From Glaciecola amylolytica (GTDB lineage: Bacteria; Bacteroidota; Bacteroidia; Flavobacteriales_D; Crocinitomicaceae), in contig CP034120.1 of assembly GCA_003856375.1 (NCBI GenBank), positions 2,604,001 through 2,668,000 of the forward strand: 64,000 nucleotides of DNA, read 5' to 3'. The notes beneath the pieces were generated by a model. That model was given only the letters and a program-made list of their open reading frames with translations, was not told where the DNA came from and did no database searches. Positions 62,356 through 64,000 of this stretch are shown in pieces. Numbering within the stretch: position 1 is the stretch's first letter; every line of letters starts with the position of its first letter. Made by a program: the position numbers and the translations under genes.

Positions 62356-62521
62356 AGGTTGTTTTTAGTGTTTATCGCAAGGTAATAATAACCAAGTTTA
62401 TTCGTAAATAACTCAATCAGAATGAAAAAAAAGGTTAAAGCCCTTCATTCATTGAGTTTTTCAGAAAAGATAAACCCCAACCTTTGAACACCAAAAGCAA
62501 ATTGCTTTTTCAGCTCTCAAA

Positions 62522-63148
62522 TCAAGACACTTCGACTTTCCAGGTATTGTCCTGATTCAAAGTAACTGTCATTTCTTTGATTCCGGGAGGGAAATCGATT
62601 TTTTCAGTATTGGTTAATTCCTGCATATCCAATGTCTGTCCTTGTTCAAAATTTCCGAAAGCAACCCAATATTCCGGATTCGGAGTGAATACCAAATTCA
62701 TATTCGGTTGTGCCTGAACAACAAAAGTTCCAGCTCCTGACATGCCTATTCCCACAGAAGCCTGCTTCAATGGAATGGTATTATCCATTTTAACATATAA
62801 ACTTCCGGGCTGATCTCCACTCGTTTGATCCGCAAATTGATAACCGGAATTATACGTTAATGAGATCTGGTTTGATGTCTCTAAATTGGTGGGTACACAT
62901 TGCGAAGTTCCTGAACTAATTCCGGAAACCGGAGAATCATTTTCAAACCAAACGAAATCGTATTCTCCCGACCAGCTGAAAAAGCCCTGAACTCCCGGAT
63001 TGGCATATTTTGTAATCCAGGCCAAAGCGCTCACGTTTTCTACTTGCAAATCCGGAGTTTGCTGAAAAACCATAAAGGTTCCGGCATTCGCAGAATTGTT
63101 GACAAAATTAAGTTGGTATTGAACCCCGTTTGAAGAATTTTCACTCAT
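62522..63148 (-). CDS. RhiA-like protein
   Basis: A 208-residue protein without a signal peptide. The segments QLNFVNNSANAGTFMVFQQ, SALAWITKYANPG, YDFVWFEND, IPLKQASVGIGMSGAGTFVV and PEYWVAFGNFEQGQTLD recall RhiA, first described as a rhizosphere-expressed protein of Rhizobium leguminosarum and scattered in other soil and water bacteria. The biochemical role is unknown. It stands alone on the minus strand before the dehydrogenase gene. The call is from memory of the family pattern. Confidence 0.72.
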   Translation of the reverse strand: MSENSSNGVQYQLNFVNNSANAGTFMVFQQTPDLQVENVSALAWITKYANPGVQGFFSWSGEYDFVWFENDSPVSGISSGTSQCVPTNLETSNQISLTYNSGYQFADQTSGDQPGSLYVKMDNTIPLKQASVGIGMSGAGTFVVQAQPNMNLVFTPNPEYWVAFGNFEQGQTLDMQELTNTEKIDFPPGIKEMTVTLNQDNTWKVEVS

Positions 63149-63362
63149 ATGAATAATGTTAGCGGATTAAAAGTAAGTAAATATTCTCTCCGGATTTACC
63201 AATCACCGCATAACAAGGGGAAACCCTATCAAACGATCGGTGGTTTTCCATTTCTGTGAACATTGGAAATATCGGACCGCTTCAATTCACCCGTTGACAA
63301 CAACTTCTTCTCTCAACAACAAACTTTCACTATATTCGTACACGAAAAAAAGAACTCATTTC

Positions 63363-64000
63363 ATGAAAAACGTAGCAGTTATTGGAGCAGGAACAATGGG
63401 AAATGGAATTGCCCACACCTTCGCACAATTTGGATATAACGTATCGCTTATCGATGTAGCACAGGCTTCATTGGATAAAGGTTTGGCAACAATTACCAAA
63501 AATCTGGACCGTCAGGTTTCAAAAGAAGCGATTACTGAAGCTGATAAAGCAGAAACATTGGCAAATATCACCACTTTCACATCGATGGAAGAAGGTGTAA
63601 AAGGTGTTGAATTGGTTGTTGAAGCAGCTACTGAAAATGTAGATCTGAAATTGAATATCTTCAAGCAATTGGATGCTTTGACTCCTGAAAATGTGATTTT
63701 GGCTTCCAATACTTCATCTATTTCCATCACCAAGATTGCTTCGGTAACGAATCGTCCGGAAAAAGTGATCGGGATGCACTTCATGAACCCGGTTCCGGTC
63801 ATGAAACTGGTTGAAATTATCCGCGGATATTCCACAACGGATGAGGTAACAAACCTGATCATGGAAACTTCCAGGAAACTGAACAAGGTTCCGGTTGAAG
63901 TAAATGATTACCCGGGATTTGTGGCAAACAGAATTTTGATGCCGATGATCAACGAAGCAATTTATACATTGTATGAAGGTGTTGCAGGTGTTGAAGAAAT
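63363..64000 (+). CDS. 3-hydroxybutyryl-CoA dehydrogenase, N-terminal part (cut by window edge)
   Basis: 212 codons are open to the right edge. It starts MKNVAVIGAGTMGNGIAHTF, the GxGxxG NAD-binding motif of 3-hydroxyacyl-CoA dehydrogenases, then VVEAATENVDLKLNIFKQLD, LASNTSSISITKIAS, GMHFMNPVPVMKLVEII and VEVNDYPGFVANRILMPM. The catalytic His is in GMHFMNP. The single-domain form is typical of butyrate/acetoacetyl-CoA pathways or beta-oxidation. The C-terminal dimerisation domain lies outside the window. Confidence 0.95.
   Translation, partial: MKNVAVIGAGTMGNGIAHTFAQFGYNVSLIDVAQASLDKGLATITKNLDRQVSKEAITEADKAETLANITTFTSMEEGVKGVELVVEAATENVDLKLNIFKQLDALTPENVILASNTSSISITKIASVTNRPEKVIGMHFMNPVPVMKLVEIIRGYSTTDEVTNLIMETSRKLNKVPVEVNDYPGFVANRILMPMINEAIYTLYEGVAGVEE

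Overview
The window is chromosomal DNA from a member of the Bacteroidota, most likely Flavobacteriales and perhaps a Fluviicola/Crocinitomicaceae-like bacterium. The genus guess is weak. The group assignment rests on four things: TAnnTTTG promoter boxes instead of sigma70 boxes and few Shine-Dalgarno sequences; several secreted proteins with type IX secretion (T9SS) C-terminal domains of both the 'YPNP' (type A) and gliding-associated (type B) kinds; a PorT-like T9SS component; and the gene order fbaA-accD, rpsO-pnp and menG-porT. I found no tRNA, rRNA, CRISPR array, prophage or complete insertion sequence.

Layout. 1-8.7 kb: threonine aldolase fragment, rpmH, an MsbA-like ABC exporter, a lamin-tail/SprB-repeat T9SS cargo protein, and three envelope or peptidoglycan-type proteins. 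8.7-20 kb: a DUF1456 gene, a DUF559 nuclease wrapped in G-rich palindromic repeats, then the thiamine locus on the minus strand (thiS, thiC, tenI-like, thiD, thiE, thiG, thiH, thiF). This locus starts at a TPP riboswitch and is broken up by a four-helix-bundle gene, an opposite-strand T9SS cargo gene and a G-rich repeat. 20-28.7 kb: lipoprotein, a frameshifted TPR protein, DUF1361 protein, diacylglycerol kinase, SIMPL-like protein, DoxX, and a large M60-type metallopeptidase. 28.8-46 kb: housekeeping block (pnp, rpsO, HutD, accD, fbaA, tamL, SpoU methyltransferase, TPR protein, FAD dehydrogenase, porT, menG, heptose-7-P kinase, aspartate aminotransferase). 46-64 kb: a membrane-anchored winged-helix regulator divergent from a beta-propeller protein, several secreted proteins, a NYN-LOTUS protein, a divergent pair of paralogous lipoproteins, an LRR protein, a YfiR-like/SpoIIE phosphatase, a DUF2157-DUF4401-GDYXXLXY operon, a RhiA-like protein, and the start of a 3-hydroxyacyl-CoA dehydrogenase.

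How the parts work together. The thi genes make both thiamine halves: ThiC/ThiD the pyrimidine, ThiS/ThiF/ThiH/ThiG/TenI the thiazole, and ThiE joins them. Only the thiS side carries a visible TPP riboswitch, and a strong bidirectional hairpin terminator separates the two halves. The T9SS cargo proteins would leave through the secretion machine to which PorT belongs.

The most unusual content is intergenic. At least five families of palindromic or dispersed repeats occur. One, built on CTCCC-TTTG-GGGAG hairpins, appears at five loci, forms REPIN-like inverted pairs, encodes the last residues of two proteins, and flanks a Vsr/DUF559-type nuclease gene. A second small gene (four-helix-bundle, S23/Avd-like) has its own inverted repeats. 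These look like two non-autonomous-repeat plus small-gene cassettes gathered around the thiamine locus. That is the best candidate here for an undescribed system, and it is an inference that needs a genome-wide repeat search.
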